Source: Omphiscola glabra
Lineage: Eukaryota; Mollusca; Gastropoda; Lymnaeidae
Reading direction: 5' to 3'
DNA length: 64,000 bases
Assembly: GCA_964017045.1 (NCBI GenBank)
Contig: OZ024811.1
Span: forward strand, 14,473,812 to 14,537,811
The notes under the pieces: model-generated
The model's database searches: none
What the model was told of the DNA's origin: nothing
Seen by the model: the letters and a program-made list of their open reading frames with translations, nothing else
Position numbers and translations under genes: made by a program
Part shown: positions 35,933 to 47,712 of the stretch, in pieces
Position numbering within the stretch: the first letter of the stretch is position 1
Layout: each line of letters begins with the position of its first letter

Positions 35933-37420
35933 CAGGGCCGGCCTTAGACCACTGCAACCTATGCGGCCGCAGTGGGCCCCGCACTTTCATAGGCCCCGCG
36001 TTAATTCTTGGTGTAAATTATTAAATTAAACCATTATAACTTAAAATCTTGTATAGGTCAGAGCGTTTATTCTGTTTTTATGTTTTTATGTTTTTACGGT
36101 GTATTTTAATCTATTACGTCGTTTTAAGTGATTACGACAAGTAAATAAAATTGAAAAAGCAATTGTAGCTGCTCGGGTGCTTTATCTCTAGACTCGTCAT
36201 TTAGGGGAACTTGGGTAAGATGAAACAGACACCGTTCTTAACCCTTTGCAGTCCAAGCTTATTCAGCCTTGTCTATTCCCAGCGACCAAGCAAAGGGACA
36301 TAACTCCATTTTAAATGAATGTTCTTTATCTAATTAATTTACAGAAAATAAACTATACGCAATAAAAGAAAATAAAAAATACCTAAATACAAAGAAATGA
36401 TTAAAGCAAAGGTTGCACCAAAAAACGTTTCAGGGACCCTCCCACTTTGATTTGAGAAAAATTCAATTTTGTGAGTATAGAACTGCAAGGGGAAACAGTA
36501 GATTTGAACACTGCAATGGATTCGTACAACAACTTGATGACTTGGCTAAGGAAACAGAGTTGATGGGTTTGTTCAGATTATTGTTACAGCAAAGGAATTG
36601 GCTAAAAACATGGAAGTTGTTGCAATCTTTCCTAGCCAAACGTCAAAGGAAAAGGCAGTATGTTAAATCCATGGAAAACTTAACACCTGGAAATGCTGAA
36701 GATGACTACAGGATAAATTGCTTCAACAGAATTGTGGACAATGCAATTCAATCCTTGCAGCCGAGATTTGAACAGCTGAAATCAAACCGCAATCTATTTG
36801 GGTTTCTTGTCAGCTTCAAGAGCCTTCAGCGTGATGACATACGAAAGTTTACAGCAAGCCTCGGGCAAGCATTGACGTCATCAACAGACCAGTCAGCAGA
36901 AATATGTGGGCGAGTATTAGCAGATGAAATGGAATCTTTAAGGCATATTCTTCCAAATACCGCCAAAACCCCGGTAGAAATTTTAGCTTATCTGTCCACT
37001 AATGAAAGATACACTGCTTTCCCAAACTACTTTGTTGCACTCAGAATATTTTTAACAATACCCGTAACTGTGGCATCTGGTGAAAGAAGCTTCTCGCGCC
37101 TCAAACTAATCAAGAATTATTTGAGGTCAACAAATCACAAAGATAGATTGAACAATTTGGCAATTCTTGCTATTGAGCGTGACCTAGGTAGGAAACAGAA
37201 TTTTGATGATATACTGTATGACTTCGCTACACGCAAGGCTCGTAAAGTGAAGTTAATTTTATCGTGATTTTGTACTTAGTAAAGAATGAATAATATGCAA
37301 AGACGAATTTATTTTCTAATACAAAATCTTAATTTTCACTTATTATCCTTATCCCTACCCAGACTGGGCCCCGCGCAATCAGTTTCGCATAGGGCCCCGC
37401 AATTGTTAGGGCCGGCCCTG
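35933..37420 (+). mobile_element. hAT-type DNA transposon, perfect 8-bp target duplication
   Basis: The left end CAGGGCCGGCCTTAGACC pairs with the right end GTTAGGGCCGGCCCTG. Both are flanked by GTTGGCCA (35925-35932 and 37421-37428), an exact 8-bp duplication diagnostic of hAT-like insertion. Sub-terminal GGGCCCCGC motifs occur at both ends (35975-35998 and 37367-37400). The element is 1488 bp, too short for a full hAT transposase, and carries a damaged transposase remnant. The exact flanks mean the insertion site is little decayed. It lies 465 bp upstream of copy 3, possibly in its first intron. Confidence 0.93.
36560..37267 (+). pseudogene. hAT transposase C-terminal remnant (ZMYM/TTF-type)
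   Basis: The frame through 37267 encodes the hAT dimerisation region: P-V-T-V-A-S-G-E-R-S-F-S-R-L-K then L-R-S-T, D-R-L-N-N-L-A-I-L-A-I-E-R-D, and an F-A-T-R-K-A-R-K-V-K tail, as in transposases related to zinc finger MYM-type 1-like proteins. At about 36630 the family-like reading changes frame (upstream A-K-N-M-E-V-V-A-I-F-P is in another frame). So the open frame that appears to begin at 36413 is part shadow. The DDE N-terminal half and BED/TTF finger are missing. Confidence 0.88.
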
Positions 37421-37530
37421 GTTGGCCAATTACTGTGGTTTGGCGAGACATTGGTCCCCCCCCCCCCACACCCGACACTATGTGTCACTGTGCTGACTGT
37501 ACCCAGAGACACATGCGCTTTAATCCGACT

Positions 37531-37590
37531 AAGTATCATACCAAGTATCATACCAAGTATCATACCAAGTATCATACCAAGTATCAAACC
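37531..37590. repeat. 12-bp tandem repeat, 5 copies
   Basis: AAGTATCATACC repeated five times, the last with a single T-to-A change (ATCAAACC). Confidence 0.95.
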
Positions 37591-38473
37591 AAGTCAAAAT
37601 TAGAGTGCAAACACATCATAAAGTTCAAGGGTCATATTCGCAGTGACGGATTTACTAAATGGCACCATTTCCTGGGTCCTAACTTCTGCGCGTCGAAGAA
37701 TTATAAAGGTTAAAGGGTGAAACCCACCCCCCCACACACAAAAAGTATTTGACAACATTTCGTATTAAAGTGTTATTTAATATAATTGAATTAAAATAAT
37801 GTGGTTGTTTTTTTTTTTTCATTTACAGTTGATTGATAAATATTACGTTAATCCGAAGACATGTTCAGTGTGTCCCCCTTCCGTGATTTTCAACGACTTT
37901 TTGTAAGCGCTGACCATAGATTTCACCACACATTTCAAACATACAAAAAAACAACAACATCACACATATTCGTACATATAGAGCGACAAAGTTAAAAACC
38001 TACACTAAACATCACACATATTCGTACACATAAGACGGCACACGTCGGACCTACCGTGTAAATTCTTAGAGCTCCTTGTTCCCATTACACGTCACCGTAA
38101 GATTAACACGTTTGCCCAAGTCATATTGGACACTTCATTCTGTTGAAAAAATAGTTCTATTACATGCGTGCCTATAGACCTGGGTGCCTGCGGGATTTTT
38201 TCAAGGAAGTGTGTGTATGTGTGGCCGGGGAGGGGGGTTATGTCAGTCTTTTAGTCACGGCCGGGAGATTCATTTGGAATTGGACAATAAGTGCTGTCAT
38301 TAAAAACTTAGAGTACTGGAGTTAACAATAGAGGACTCACCATAATGACACATCATGTTTTATATAATCTGATGGTTTCACAAGCAATAACGACTTCTTA
38401 ATTTCCCAACGTTTCGATGTGTTCAATCTCTTTATTTTGCTTGTCACCCCTCCTTGTTTTTAATTTATTAATT

Positions 38474-38475
<2 letters not shown>
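37591..38475. other. Non-coding stretch
   Basis: AT-rich with a G-rich patch near 38224-38237. No gene supported. Confidence 0.5.
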
Positions 38476-38529
<54 letters not shown>

Positions 38530-38537
38530 GGGGGGGG
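38476..38537. repeat. Poly-A run joined to a poly-G run
   Basis: About 46 A residues followed immediately by 16 G residues. The A run could be a retroposon tail but I see no matching body. The junction is prone to sequencing error. Confidence 0.95.
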
Positions 38538-38657
38538 TGGATGGATTTCATCTAACGAGTCTTGACCTCTTCTACGGGAACGACGGCTCACAGAGATTAT
38601 TAAGCATGTTTGCCCCATAAGCCTTAGCCAGAAAGTCGGCCGTATCACCTTAACCCT

Positions 38658-38663
<6 letters not shown>

Positions 38664-38692
<29 letters not shown>
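38664..38692. repeat. (TA)n microsatellite
   Basis: A pure AT dinucleotide run of about 29 bp. Confidence 0.95.
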
Positions 38693-38696
<4 letters not shown>

Positions 38697-40104
38697 ACAT
38701 TAAATAACTTCAACTAAGAATGAAAGCCGTCTTGCCCGCCTTTCGTCCACTATTGCTTTTATTTTGCAGCCTGGCATGTGTGCGAGCGCACTGGCCAAAT
38801 CGGACCGTGCTCCGTTACCATTAAAAGCACTCGAGTTTACTTTAATGCACATCTAATGCGCATCTAAAACGTGCTTCGAAATTCGCTGCCTGCAACAATA
38901 CACCCGCTCAATAAACCAATGAAAGATATTGCAACCTAACGTTGTGTCAGTTTAAAAACTCCCATTGCTAAAAATAACCAGCTCATTCCGTTTCAAAACG
39001 TTCTGTTATAGGTCAATTCAATCCCAATATCGATTCACCCAAGTGCATTCTAAATGACTAGTTTTGTGATTACCTGTTCGGCCAGGGAGGAGCACAGTTT
39101 AACCCTATGCTGTAGCCAGTCCAATGCTGTCACTAGCTATACATAGGATCGTTGCTGGGGGTCGTTTCTGAAAGCACACTCAATCACGTTTGCTAAAATG
39201 TGGACTGACCATTTCATATCATCCAAAGTGTTATTATTATAAAGCTTCATTCCGCTTGTGTTCGTTGTTTCGCTTTCAGAAGACACATTGTCTCATTATT
39301 GAAAACTAGGTGATCAACATAAGTGAACAATTAATCAGTAAAATAGTTTATAATTTAAAAGAACAAAACACTCTACGCCAACTTCCGGCGATAACAATGG
39401 CTAACACTTAAATTTTTGAGCTATTTTCTATTTCTTGTCATTTTTTTCATTTGTATACTGTCTGCTGAAGAAGGCTTTTAGTCGAAACGTTCATCTCTAA
39501 TTATCCTGTCTTTACACTTCAAGCTTCCACATACCTGATTCTTCCAAATCCTTTCACACAGCTTGAAAGCAGTCCTTCATTAAATATCCTCAAGTCAACC
39601 TACCAGCACGATTCAACAGTTACTCCATTTCTAAGTCAATCTCTATGGGCGCATTTCTCAAATAGTTTTGCAGTCACCAAGACATGTAGACCGTCTGTAC
39701 ATTATCACATACTGGGAATTTCCTAAATGTCTTTTGGATCTACTTAGCTTTACTTAAGGAAACAAATATTGTACGACTGCTTGGAATATATAGAAAGATC
39801 AGTGGTACAAATGCCATTAGTGAAGTCTTGTTACATTAGAACTTAATATATGCTGTTAAGGGCTATGTGCTTGAAAACTTATTTAAAAGTTTATATATAT
39901 ATTTACACACATATGATGCGCTGAAAGTAAGAGTTCTGAAAAAGAAAAGACGAACAAGATTTCGTTGTTGTCATCCGTAAATTTTTCTCTCCCGAGAGAC
40001 ATTGACATACGCACTATTAGCGTGTTGATTACGGTTTCACTTAAATATTCATTGTCTGCACTGCATCGCTGTAGACAGTGTTCCTATTGCTCACGTTCAC
40101 TTCC
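38693..40104. other. Non-coding stretch
   Basis: No gene supported; moderate AT content without clear repeats. Confidence 0.5.
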
Positions 40105-40440
40105 AAACGTATCACTGAACAATGGCTGCTGCAGCCGCATGCATAAGTGGGCTTTCTGTTGTTCTTGCGTAATGCAAGCGCACAGTTCTTGGAAGATCTT
40201 CACAGTTGAACACATTCTCCTTTAACTTTCCCCACAAATATGCGTCGGGTGGCGTAATATCATGGGAGGAAGTCGGGTATGGGAAGACAGCACCACGTAA
40301 AATCATTCGTCTAGGAAAGTTTTTTTCTGCGGCACGACAATAGATTCTCGAGTGGTATGGCTGGTCTCCCCCACGTCCTGTTGATACCACTGTTTATTCA
40401 TGTCAAGGTTCTTTGCACAAAATAACCTTCTAAAATTCCG
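40105..40440 (-). pseudogene. Tc1/mariner-like transposase fragment, decayed
   Basis: Minus-strand frames give a broken W-Y-Q-Q-D block near 40388-40402, then R-R-M-I-L-R-G-A-V-F-P-Y-P, then H-D-I-T-P-P-D-A-Y-L-W-G-K-L-K-E-N-V-F (about 40200-40260). This pattern (QQDGA ... SPDxxPxDxxLWGxLK) belongs to DDE/D transposases of the mariner type. Frame changes separate the blocks. No terminal repeats were identified. Confidence 0.7.
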
Positions 40441-40544
40441 AAGACATGGTTCGATCACCACGCCTCTTCGGCGTTCTTTGGTAAGATCATTGCCTTTCTA
40501 ATCCTCAATGAAATTTGTACATTATCTACCGTGCGCTGAAACGG

Positions 40545-40602
40545 CACACCATATAACGGCTCACCATATAACGTCTCACCATATAAAGGCACATCATATA
40601 AC
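40545..40602. repeat. ~17-bp tandem repeat, about 3.5 copies
   Basis: Repeats of GGCTCACCATATAACG-like units with point changes. Confidence 0.75.
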
Positions 40603-40829
40603 ATGACACGCGCACTTTGTAGCGGTTTCTGGACAATAACACATAGCCGCTAAAAACCAAGGATGCGAGTTTTTTGTTTGGTCTATTAACGTAGTGACAT
40701 GGGGCTATGATGCTCCGTAGATAGACCCACGGAAGTGGTCGAGATGAGTCAGTTGCAGTACTGTCACTGTTGGCGAGTTCTGTATATTCCGGTATCTTTG
40801 TTGCAAGGTAAGGGAGGGTGCCACTACAC

Positions 40830-40990
40830 CAGTGGTTCTCAACCTTCCTAATGCTGTGACTCTTTAACACAGATATACTCATAGTGTGGTTATCTTAACT
40901 GTAAAATTATGTCCGCGGCTGATTCATAAATATGTGTTTTCCGATCGTCTTAGGCCACCCCTGTGTAAGGGTCGTTCGACCCCCTAATGG
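40830..40990 (+). mobile_element. SPIN-like hAT MITE, copy 4, right end lost
   Basis: The left terminus CAGTGGTTCTCAACCTTCCT is intact and followed by AATGCTGTGACTCTTTAAC. The body ends in the SPIN-type block ATATGTGTTTTCCGATCGTC then TTAGGCCACCCCTGTGTAAG and GGTCGTTCGACCCCC. The expected CACAGGTTGAGAACC right end is missing after about 40985. Confidence 0.82.
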
Positions 40991-41536
40991 CATCGAACAC
41001 TTTTTTTTTAGAACAACTGCACTAGAAAATGTTGCACATCAGACATGGCGAGCTACCCCACCCCACCTAACCAACTTATTTAAGAATAGATCAAGTAATT
41101 GCGTTACGTTCTATTCAATAGCACAGAAAATTATATATAACGTAGATACATCTTTAAAAATAAGGAACGTTTGACTTACTATTTCCTAAAAAAACAAAAT
41201 GTTGCAAGGACGTGGAAAAGGAAGCATTTTTTTTAAAGGAAAAAAAAAACAAAATCGGAATCAGTTAAAACGTATCAATTGCATTTTTTGTGTGTTTTTT
41301 TAAAAGATGGTGAGACTTCGCAGTAGTGTCAGTTGCCTTCCATTATTACCCGGATATCACCGGGCTATAGCTATACTTATGTTTCCTTTAAATTTAAAAG
41401 CAGAAGTTTCAAAATGAAACGAACATGAAACAGCTGGAGGCAAGAATTTAAATTTCAAATTTATGAAAAAGTAATCAATCATCAAAAATGTTTCGTATAA
41501 AAATAATTAATAATAAATCCTTGAAAATCTTTTGAA
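40991..41536. other. AT-rich non-coding spacer
   Basis: Poly-T and poly-A runs, no gene. Confidence 0.5.
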
Positions 41537-42326
41537 TGATATATGATATGATATATGATATGATATATGATATGATATATGATATGATATATGATATGAT
41601 ATATGATATGATATATGATATGATATATGATATGATATATGATATGATATATGATATGATATATGATATGATATATGATATGATATATGATATGATATAT
41701 GATATGATATATGATATGATATATGATATGATATATGATATGATATATGATATGATATATGATATGATATATGATATGATATATGATATGATATATGATA
41801 TGATATATGATATGATATATGATATGATATATGATATGATATATGATATGATATATGATATGATATATGATATGATATATGATATGATATATGATATGAT
41901 ATATGATATGATATATGATATGATATATGATATGATATATGATATGATATATGATATGATATATGATATGATATATGATATGATATATGATATGATATAT
42001 GATATGATATATGATATGATATATGATATGATATATGATATGATATATGATATGATATATGATATGATATATGATATGATATATGATATGATATATGATA
42101 TGATATATGATATGATATATGATATGATATATGATATGATATATGATATGATATATGATATGATATATGATATGATATATGATATGATATATGATATGAT
42201 ATATGATATGATATATGATATGATATATGATATGATATATGATATGATATATGATATGATATATGATATGATATGATATATGATATGATATATGATATGA
42301 TATATGATATGATATATGATATGATA
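41537..42326. repeat. 12-bp satellite-like array, about 66 near-perfect copies
   Basis: The unit ATATGATATGAT is repeated for roughly 790 bp almost without error. One phase slip of 5 bp lies near 42260-42280. It keeps a frame open (M-I-Y-D repeated) by construction. The lack of mutations suggests recent expansion or ongoing homogenisation. Confidence 0.98.
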
Positions 42327-42590
42327 AATTATGAAAAGATGGGATTCAATTTGTTCATGTATACACGGTTTTTATTGACATTATTTCTCATTCGTTCGTA
42401 TCCACTAGCAGCATAGACATTGGGGGATATGCAGCCTTTGGGAAGAAGTGGTCTCCATAATACGCCACGTCATCAATGCAGCATTACATAATGTTGATAC
42501 GGTTACACGCTAAACAGTCCGCCAGCGGCGTCCTGGCGTACTGTTAGCAAAGCGTCGGTGTCAATTTTGTCTTTAAACTCTCTCTCAATG

Positions 42591-42985
42591 AAGTGGTAGT
42601 GGATGATGTGTTTGTTTATGGTTTGTCTGTCGAGTGAGTGGCTGTCAATTAAATTCCCGATCTATGAAGTGTCTATAAATGACGTGAATTTGCTGAAAAT
42701 TTGGCGTCTATGAGGAGTCTGTCAATGGAGTGTCTGTAGTTGAGGCTTCAGTCGATGAGGTGTAACCGTCGATGCGCTGTCTATCGATCAAATGATGTCT
42801 GTCGACATTTTTATTTTTTTGGTCGAAGAAAAGGTGTCGTTAATGCGCATGTCTTACTGATGAAGTGTCTCTTGCTCTGGTTTAATTTTTGATGAAGTGT
42901 CTTTTGACCAAGTGTCTATTGAAAACGTGTCTTTGGATAAAGTTTCTTTTGATAGAGTATCTTTTGATGAAAGGGCGTCGGTGAC
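42591..42985. repeat. Degenerate ~15-bp repeat around GATGAAGTGTCT
   Basis: Recurring phrases such as TCTTTTGATGAAGTGTCT, TCTATTGAAAACGTGTCT and TCTTTTGATAGAGTATCT continue in loose form from 42591. The most regular part is 42840-42975. Confidence 0.6.
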
Positions 42986-44240
42986 GTGTACTGAAACCAC
43001 GTCCATTTGTCAGGCGAAGGAAGAAAATTTTGTCCTTTATTTCCTATACATGAAGATATTTGTTCATCTAATCTTTCCAGGTAGCGAGTGTAAAATTTAA
43101 ACATTCTGTTCATAGATCGATACAGCAAATGCACCTGGTCATGAATTTTTTGATGACACCTTGATGCCTGGCAGCTAACAAGACAAATAACAGCTTTGCC
43201 ACTTTTGAGGTAGCGACCGCTTCTTCTGGAACAAGAAAGCGAATATTATTTTGGTGTGGGGGGGGGGCGGCTCATATTTAGGTTACGCTGACCTGCAAGG
43301 TGATAATTGGTCCGGCATCGTTTCGAGGGTGAAATCACCAGGTTAAAAACACAATTAAAAAAAAATATATAAAAAATATACGGCTATATTTTCTTATGCA
43401 ATCCATTATGGATTTTCCAAAATCTGCACACTGTTAGCTCCCGATACAGTCAAGACACATGCAATGAAAAGAAAAGTCATCATTAAAAATATCACACTTT
43501 TACATGTTATTTAATTAAACCAATCACTCATAAGTCGGGTGTCAAAGTTCAATATGATGAACCAGGTTCGATTCCCCCCTTCCCCAACCCCACAACTTCC
43601 ACATTTAACAAAATTTTTTTTTTTTTAAATTAAAAAAAAAAAGAAAAAGATTTGTATTAAAAATGTTAAATCTGGTAAGACGACCATAAAATTAAAAAAA
43701 AAATAATTTTAAAAATATTTAAAACTCTTTAACGTTATATTTGTATATTTACAAGTGCCAACACAGAAAATAAAATTCCAACTCAGCCGACATCATTGTT
43801 GCGTAGCAGCAGAACCGTGCGACAACCATATTGAAAGAAAATACACGTTATCATGTCTGTAGAATATTTTATTTATTGATGAAAAGGGGAGCCGGGGGGG
43901 GGGGGGGGGGGTGGCATTTTCAGGCTTCGCCCCGAGCGCAGCTTTCCATCCGCGTGCACCTTTATTTTCTATCACGTGATTTTTGTCTAATTAAAAACTG
44001 AAGGCCTTCCTTTTGTTCCTGTGATAAATGTTCTGTAACAAACACGCACAGTTGTTTGTCACGTGAGTTAGTGTCTCTAACAACTTATGAAGGCCTTATG
44101 CCGAAAAAGTTCATTTTCTGATATTGATTTTTTTTTATTTTTAAAATTTTTAAATTCGAACTGCTATTATATGTAGTGCTCTGAACTTATTCCACACGGC
44201 GCTATAACAAAGTCTTTCTTTATACTATCATCATCTAGAG
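42986..44240. other. Non-coding stretch
   Basis: G runs near 43257-43267 and 43896-43912, A/T runs near 43610-43720. CAGGTTCGATTCCC near 43563 resembles a pol III B box but no tRNA cloverleaf can be drawn around it. Confidence 0.45.
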
Positions 44241-44401
44241 CAGTGTTTCCCAATTTTTCTACAACTGTGTACCCCTGTGTATAATTTTCAAAACACTGAG
44301 TAACATTAGTTAAAAATAATTGCATATATTGCAGCGCGTACCCCCACCAAATTCTTCCTGTACCCCCCAGGGGTACGCGTACGGCACTTTGGGAATTACT
44401 G
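44241..44401. mobile_element. hAT-like MITE with CAGTGTTTCCCAA ends
   Basis: The left end CAGTGTTTCCCAATTTTTC and right end GCACTTTGGGAATTACTG form an inverted repeat. The body has TGTGTACCCCTGTGTATAAT and CCCCCCAGGGGTACGCGTAC, a pattern of hAT-derived MITEs. Flanks ATCTAGAG and AGCTATAT share only 5 of 8 positions, so the duplication is doubtful. Confidence 0.65.
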
Positions 44402-45888
44402 AGCTATATATAAAAAAATAGACACAATTTTTCTTCTTAATTGTTTAGCCATAAGAACGCGAATGTTTTGCATTGATTTAAATCGATACGCTAGTTGTTA
44501 GAATGTTGTTGTGGCGTAATATCAAGTATAGAACCGTGTGATTGAAACAATGTATGCACTCTGGGCACAATTGATTGTAAGAAGCGACATTCCCACCCCC
44601 CCACACATATATTAAGAGGCGACATTTTCGACCCACTGCTCTGAAAGACGGGGCAAAAAATGTTTTGGACCCCCCCTCCCGGGCGGCATAAGCCCCAGCT
44701 GCGCCACTGATTATCAACGGTGCCGGATTGAAACATAACCAGGGACGTCGTTTTGGTAGGGCAAAGTCACACCCCCCCCCCCCACTCTGAATTTTCAGGT
44801 TTTATCGAAGTTGCTATCTACTGTGGCGCCCCCAGTAATAAATACCCCAACAAGCCGGCCAAGTTGGGGTTTGGCCCCCCACCCCCCCCCCCCTGAAAAA
44901 ACCCTGAAATGACGGCCCTAGACATAACCCCTCGTAAGAGTATGTTTAATATCCGCCACGTTGAGTGTGAGGTAGCGGCTGACAAATGAAAACTGTAGTC
45001 GTGTGATAGCCTCTAACTCGACGCTGCACGATGGTGGAAAGGGCAAGCGCTGGCAACGGCATCGGTAGTGTTTGTGTAAGTGTTAGTGTTGTCATTTTTG
45101 GCTTTCCCTAGAACAAACATATCGCTAACATGTGAATATTTAGATCCTGGCCTGGATCAAAAACAGAACTGTGGTAGGAAAATGGGTGAGAGGGGGGGGG
45201 GGGCAGAGGCGGTTGGGTCTTGTAGCACGTGGACAGATAGGACATTCCCTTACAGCTGTCACGAGCGGTTGATTTGACCCCGCCCACAACACAGTTCTTA
45301 CCCATCCACCGAGACCTCCTACACCTGCTTTTGACAGTTTTTTTTAATGTTTGGTGGATGGGATGATAACGATCCAAAATGCACCTGGGTGGTACCAGAT
45401 TCATTAATTATTTTCGATCTTTATGTAACAAAGTATGTCTTCTTTTTTTTTTTTTTTATATCTGAGATCAGACAATGCCATTTGACTCATTTCACTAATA
45501 TAATTTTAAGCTAGTAAATATACCCTCTTTTGCGTTTGTTATGGTTGTTTAACTTTATTTAACTTACTTTTATCCAGTTTCTTGTCTCATGAAGTACAGG
45601 CAGGCAAAGTAAAGCTCGCGGGCCGATGCCAGTCCGCGGACCACCACTTGGCCAACACTAATTTACACGACATAGTGTCTTTCTTGTTCTGCCGTTCAGC
45701 CTGTGAGACGTGAGATCAAACCACTTTGATGACATCATTGTTATTGTAGTCTCAATTTTTGACGATGTGTGTTTCTGGTCTCCTTCTATGTAATTGTGTG
45801 TTGTCGTCTCTTTTTTGTGTAGTTTTGTGTCTGTGGTATCATTTTGTAACCAAAGTTGTCTATTTGTGTTCTCATTTTGTATAGTTGA
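44402..45888. other. Non-coding stretch with orphan repeat ends
   Basis: A possible element end CAGCTGCGCCACTG lies at 44697-44710, poly-C runs near 44771-44783 and 44876-44893, and a G run near 45190-45202. GCTCGCGGGCC ... TTGGCCAACACT at 45614-45660 looks like one end of another hAT MITE. No gene. Confidence 0.4.
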
Positions 45889-46498
45889 AGTTGTGTGTTT
45901 GTGGCCTCATTTTGTATATTTGAAGTTGTGTTTTTTGGTATCATTTAGTGTAGTTGAGTGTTTGTGGCCTCATTTTGTATATTTGAAGTTGTGTTTTTTG
46001 GTATCATTTAGTGTAGTTGAGTGTTTGTGGTCTCATTTTGTATATTTGAAGTTGTGTTTTTTGGTATCATTTAGTGTAGTTGAGTGTTTGTGGCCTCATT
46101 TTGTATATTTGAAGTTGTGTTTTTTGGTATCATTTAGTGTAGTTGAGTGTTTGTGGTCTCATTTTGTATATTTGAAGTTGTGTTTTTTGGTATCATTTAG
46201 TGTAGTTGAGTGTTTATGGCCTCATTTTGTATATTTGAAGTTGTGTTTTTTGGTATCATTTAGTGTAGTTGAGTGTTTGTGGTCTCATTTTGTATATTTG
46301 AAGTTGTGTTTTTTGGTATCATTTAGTGTAGTTGAGTGTTTGTGGTCTCATTTTGTATATTTGAAGTTGTGTTTTTTGGTATCATTTAGTGTAGTTGAGT
46401 GTTTGTGGCCTCATTTTGTATATTTGAAGTTGTGTTTTTTGGTATCATTTAGTGTAGTTGAGTGTTTGTGGTCTCATTTTATGAGGTTGAAGATGTAG
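45889..46498. repeat. 63-bp minisatellite, about 9 copies, frame-preserving
   Basis: Unit TGTTTGTGGCCTCATTTTGT, ATATTTGAAGTTGTGTTTTT, TGGTATCATTTAGTGTAGTT, GAG. It is exactly 21 codons, so a plus-strand frame of 234 codons (45794-46498) stays open with a repeated hydrophobic V-E-C-L-W-x-H-F-V-Y. Copies differ almost only at one C/T site (GGCCTC or GGTCTC). No start context, splice site or known domain supports a real protein, but periodicity in multiples of three is noted. Related degenerate copies continue to about 46615. Confidence 0.92.
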
Positions 46499-46615
46499 GA
46501 TAATGGTCTCATTTTGTGTAGTTGTTTGCGATCTCATTTTGTTTAGCTGTGTGATTGTCGTCTCATTTTTTGTGTAGTTGAAGTTGTATGTTAATGGTCC
46601 CATTTTGTTTAATTG

Positions 46616-47499
46616 TGTGTTCGTAGAAAAATGAAAAATAAAAATATGGTGAGGTTTTCTGAAGGAAAAAAAAATCGCAGAATGTTGATTACACACTGCC
46701 GGTATAATATTATGCTTCAGTGTAGTGGGTCTGTACAGGGCCTTGTGAAGAACGACAACCTATTAAGGCGTCATTTCCGGGAGGCGCTAAAACTATCAAT
46801 ACACATACATAAATCTATAAAATATATATGTGTATGTCTTAAGTGTGGGGAAGGGGTGCGGGGGGCGGGCCCGGGTCCATTCTCCGGCTTTGCCAGGCCT
46901 ACATTTTTTTTCCTTTGGGAAGCTAATTGGTCTGCGTTTGTCTACACAAAGGGCCTAGAACAATCAGCCTAATTTAAAGATTGCCACAAATACAATGGTA
47001 GGACCTGACAGGGCAAAAAGCAGTTGTAAACACAGTTTACTTTTCTCATTTGAATAGAAATCGTTTGCGGTAGCTTCAATCTCAATGTGACGCTCAAGAT
47101 CTTCAACGCCAATTTAAAGAAAAATAAAATAAATAAATTATTTTTAACAGTTTAATATTATAAAATATTATACAGCAGAAAAAATGTGTCATTGTTTCAA
47201 GAGTAACATGTATGTGTAGTACACACGTTTTGTACAAGTAACTTAAGTTATTTTGACATTCAGTTGAACTATTAAAAGTGATCATAATCTACACAGTTTC
47301 AAAACTGTGTGGAAAAAATATCAATGCATTTTGTAAGAGCAACATTCACACAATTTGGAACTACCCAATTTGACTCGCATTATATAGACAGGCAGAGACT
47401 TAAATCAACAAACATGGACTTGATGATTTTTGTAATACCGGTACAATTAAACTTCACAGAATGAATGTGACAACCCACAAGTAGTCTCTGAGTCATACC
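46616..47499. other. Non-coding stretch
   Basis: Contains a short GC-rich patch near 46850-46900 and otherwise AT-rich DNA. No gene supported. Confidence 0.5.
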
Positions 47500-47712
47500 T
47501 CATGTCATGAACCACCATCAAACCTCATGTCATGACCCACCATCATTTCTCATGTCATGACCCAACCATCAAAGCTCATGTCATGACCACCCACCAAACC
47601 TCGTTTCCAAACCCAAACCTCGTGTCATGATCAACCATCAAACCTCATGTCATGACCAACCATTAAACCATCGTACCTCATGTCATGACCAACCATCAAA
47701 CATAATGTCATG
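47500..47712. repeat. ~24-bp degenerate repeat, about 9 copies
   Basis: Repeats of CTCATGTCATGACCAACCAT then CAAAC with indels. Confidence 0.88.

Noticed and set aside
36413..36629. N-terminal part of the 284-codon hAT open frame
   Set aside because: The transposase-like reading in this part lies in another frame, so only the downstream portion is taken as transposase remnant.
41536..42276. 246-codon M-I-Y-D repeat frame
   Set aside because: Pure consequence of the 12-bp AT-rich array.
43550..43580. tRNA gene or SINE suggested by CAGGTTCGATTCCC
   Set aside because: Only a B-box-like string is present. No A box at the right distance and no cloverleaf could be drawn.
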